Made by a program: the position numbers and the translations under genes. DNA of 6,862 nucleotides from Thermoplasmatales archaeon ex4484_6 (GTDB lineage: Archaea > Thermoplasmatota > Penumbrarchaeia > Penumbrarchaeales > Penumbrarchaeaceae), in the NCBI GenBank assembly GCA_002254385.1, contig NJDO01000134.1, forward strand, positions 1-6,862. The letters run 5' to 3'. Positions within the stretch are counted from its first letter, which is position 1, and every line of letters begins with the position of its first letter. Positions 5,181 through 6,862 of this stretch are shown here, piece after piece. A model generated the notes under the pieces. The model was not told where the DNA came from and ran no database searches. It worked only from the letters and a program-made list of their open reading frames with translations.

Positions 5181-5906
5181 ATGGACGATCTGGAGCTGTA
5201 CCGGAAACTTTCGGAGCTCGAAATGCCGGTATTGTCATTCGGCCAGATAAAGGCCCTACTTGAAATGAACAATGCAGGTGCCGCTGTCAAATTGAACTTT
5301 CTGGTGAAAAAAGGTATACTGAAAAGGGTGATCCGTGGACGGTATTCACTGCCCGAGACACATCCTCTGTGCATCTCATCGAATATCGAGAATCCATCCT
5401 ATATATCCCTGTGGGCTGCTCTTGAATATCATGAGCTCACCACCCAATCCCCCAGGATCATTGATATAATGAATACAAGACGGTCCGAAACCATTGTTCT
5501 TGACCACGATATGGGTTCTTTCGATCTGAGGTTCATCAAAGTGAAACCGGGGAGAATGTTCGGATACAAGAAAGAATACCTAGGGAATCATTCATGTTTC
5601 ATCGCGGATCCGGAAAGAACCGTGGTGGATTGCCTCCTGTATCACAACTACGTACCCCTGGAAGAAGTAATGGATGCCATTAACGGTGAAATGGATGTGA
5701 ACACTATTGTCAGGTACACGAACATTATAGGAAAACAATCCTTGAAGAAGAGAATGGGGTTCATCCTCGAGAAGAAGGGATTTGAGGTGGAGCCGGAGAT
5801 ATTCGGTCATTTGACCTCAACCTACACTCTACTCTATCCAGCCGGAGAAAGAAGAGGCAAATACAATACAAGATGGCATATAATCCAAAATGGGGTGAAA
5901 TCCTGA
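5181..5906 (+). CDS. AbiEi-family antitoxin / transcriptional regulator (type IV toxin-antitoxin)
   Basis: This 241-aa cytoplasmic protein is the antitoxin half of an AbiE-type module. Residues ~5-58 form a winged helix-turn-helix (VLSFGQIKALLE ... LVKKGILKRVIRGRYSL) expected to bind the operon's own promoter. Residues ~72-200 carry the family core: NPSYISLWAALEYHELTTQSP (71-91), the central strands around SFDLRFIKVK (113-122), and ADPERTVVDCLLY (142-154). In bacterial AbiE the antitoxin counters the toxin without stable complex formation and represses transcription cooperatively; I assume the same here. ATG 5181 is chosen because a TATA box lies about 24 bp upstream, giving a leaderless message; the TTG directly before it (5178) would add one residue. 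The 3' end overlaps the toxin gene by 34 nt, so translation is probably coupled. I give no symbol because the bacterial name abiEi is only a family label here. Confidence 0.9.
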   Translation: MDDLELYRKLSELEMPVLSFGQIKALLEMNNAGAAVKLNFLVKKGILKRVIRGRYSLPETHPLCISSNIENPSYISLWAALEYHELTTQSPRIIDIMNTRRSETIVLDHDMGSFDLRFIKVKPGRMFGYKKEYLGNHSCFIADPERTVVDCLLYHNYVPLEEVMDAINGEMDVNTIVRYTNIIGKQSLKKRMGFILEKKGFEVEPEIFGHLTSTYTLLYPAGERRGKYNTRWHIIQNGVKS

Positions 5907-6667
5907 ACAGGAGAGAACTATCAAGATTCATAGGGATCACGGGAGCTTCCCTGGGGCAGGTAGAAAAGGATTACTTTCAACATATCGTTCTGTCATCCAT
6001 CTCAAGAAAATTCGCCGGAGAATTGATCTTCAAGGGAGGAACGGCATTACAGAAGATGGGATATGTGGAACGATTCAGTGAAGATCTCGATTTCACGACC
6101 TCGGGACAGATCGATATCGAAACGCTCATGAAGAATTCCTTGGAAGCGATTTCTATTTACAACTTCGATGCTTCATGCGATCGGTTGAGGGATGGCAAGA
6201 ACTCCACGGGTTTCAGACTGAGGATCGAAGGCCCTCTCTATCGAGGAGCTATCGGACTTTGCACGATCAATCTCGATATCAGCACCAGGGAAAAAGTTGT
6301 TCTTGCACCGGAGATCAGGGAATATTCTCCTGTGTATCCTGATGTTGCTTCCTACATTCTGAAAACGATGAAACTGGATGAAATTCTTTCAGAAAAGATC
6401 AGGGCAATAATGACCAGAAGGAGACCAAGGGATCTATACGATGCATCCATGCTTTTAGAAAGAGGGGTCCATATCAACAGAGAGCTGGTGGAAGCCAAAT
6501 TGGAGTATTCCGGAATGTCCTTTGATGAAGAAACACTGCTGAAGAGATCAAGTGAGCTGAAGAAAGTGTGGAATGCGGAACTGAAACAGCTTCTGAAGTC
6601 CCCACCCGATCATGAAAAATGTCTGGGAAGTCTTGCGAGGGCCCTTGAAAAGATGAAAATGAAGTGA
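5873..6667 (+). CDS. AbiEii-family nucleotidyltransferase toxin (type IV toxin-antitoxin)
   Basis: This 264-aa protein belongs to the DNA polymerase beta-like nucleotidyltransferase superfamily. Motif I is FKGGTALQKM (53-62) followed by RFSEDLDF (67-74); G55, G56, the metal-binding pair D71/D73 and S69 are all present. D135 (in INLDIST) is the third carboxylate. E174-K175 in LSEKIRAIMTRRRPRDLYD (172-190) and R186-D187 with D190 match the later AbiEii motifs. Everything needed for catalysis looks intact, so an active toxin is expected. Bacterial relatives need GTP or transfer nucleotides to tRNA; the substrate here is unknown. ATG 5873 lies inside the antitoxin gene, 34 nt before its stop. The nearest purine run (AAGAGG, 5852-5857) is 15 nt away, too far for a normal Shine-Dalgarno, so initiation probably depends on coupling. 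The length is a little below the usual ~280-300 aa. Codons and A+T content resemble the antitoxin more than the genes left of 4632. Confidence 0.9.
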   Translation: MAYNPKWGEILNRRELSRFIGITGASLGQVEKDYFQHIVLSSISRKFAGELIFKGGTALQKMGYVERFSEDLDFTTSGQIDIETLMKNSLEAISIYNFDASCDRLRDGKNSTGFRLRIEGPLYRGAIGLCTINLDISTREKVVLAPEIREYSPVYPDVASYILKTMKLDEILSEKIRAIMTRRRPRDLYDASMLLERGVHINRELVEAKLEYSGMSFDEETLLKRSSELKKVWNAELKQLLKSPPDHEKCLGSLARALEKMKMK

Positions 6668-6671
6668 AATC

Positions 6672-6692
6672 TTCATTGAATGATTCTTTTTC
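6672..6692 (+). terminator. Probable terminator after the toxin gene
   Basis: A small dyad TCATT-G-AATGA (6672-6682) is followed by a T-run (6687-6691) right after the stop codon. Archaeal transcription commonly ends at T-tracts, and this one is well placed, but it is short. Confidence 0.4.
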
Positions 6693-6756
6693 TGCCAGAG
6701 ATCAAATTTTCATGCATCGTGTCGGCATACTTTCAGCTTATGATCAATTGAAATCA

Positions 6757-6858
6757 AATGGGCCAACCCGAACATTCGCATAAAAATGATGATAGGAAAT
6801 CACAGCCGTTTTTATGCTTGCCAAAAATATCATTTCGATTATTGCGTGTTGGCCCATT
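6757..6858. repeat. Nested inverted-repeat element at the right edge
   Basis: The outer arms AATGGGCCAAC (6757-6767) and GTTGGCCCATT (6848-6858) are exact reverse complements. Inside lies a second perfect pair, GCATAAAAA (6778-6786) and TTTTTATGC (6809-6817). The 102-bp unit has no gene of note. It could be a small miniature transposable element, an RNA fold, or part of the control region of a gene beyond the window; a TATA-like CAAAAATATC (6822-6831) lies within it. Target-site duplications cannot be checked because the window ends 4 bp later. Confidence 0.7.
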
Positions 6859-6862
6859 CTTC

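Noticed and set aside
6743..6857. Short minus-strand open frame of 37 codons starting at the right-hand inverted repeat
   Set aside because: It is very short, has no ribosome-binding site, and its ends coincide with the inverted-repeat arms. Its openness is likely due to chance.

Overview
The window looks archaeal. Starts are preceded by TATA-like boxes at about -25 to -30, not by bacterial -35/-10 pairs. At least one gene (the AbiEi gene, 5181) appears leaderless. Arginine is written mostly AGG/AGA, and the gene set (DUF362 ferredoxin-like protein, DUF1858-DUF438-hemerythrin-PAS protein, small cupin) is common in euryarchaeal genomes. A Thermoplasmatota-type lineage is my best guess, but the sequence alone does not settle it.

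Layout. Positions 1-429 hold no convincing gene. They contain the end of a tandem array: two identical copies of at least 105 bp at a 177-bp period, separated by a 72-bp spacer. Each copy has a perfect 10-bp hairpin and, on the minus strand, a segment that reads like the 5' half of an archaeal tRNA-Pro. Positions 430-4631 are a compact core-like block. It holds a DUF362 protein with two 4Fe-4S motifs (+), a serine racemase/threonine dehydratase family PLP enzyme (+), a convergent small cupin (-), and, divergent from the cupin, a DUF1858-DUF438-hemerythrin-PAS protein (+). That last gene has no canonical start codon where its homology begins. Positions 4632-5180 are an A+T-richer stretch without a convincing gene but with several perfect inverted repeats. 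Positions 5181-6667 are a two-gene AbiE-type (type IV) toxin-antitoxin operon, with the antitoxin/regulator first and the nucleotidyltransferase toxin overlapping it by 34 nt. The last 195 bp hold a T-tract and a nested inverted-repeat element that ends at the window edge.

How the parts relate. The core-block genes look like separate transcription units; the PLP enzyme has its own TATA-like box, and the cupin and the DUF438 gene share a 168-bp divergent intergenic region. The hemerythrin/PAS protein is probably a cytoplasmic sensor of O2, NO or redox state. The abiE pair is a self-contained accessory module. Its promoter carries a perfect 13-bp inverted repeat whose downstream arm touches the TATA box, which fits autorepression by the AbiEi protein. 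The A+T-rich flanks with dyads suggest that the right third of the window was acquired as, or sits in, an accessory island.
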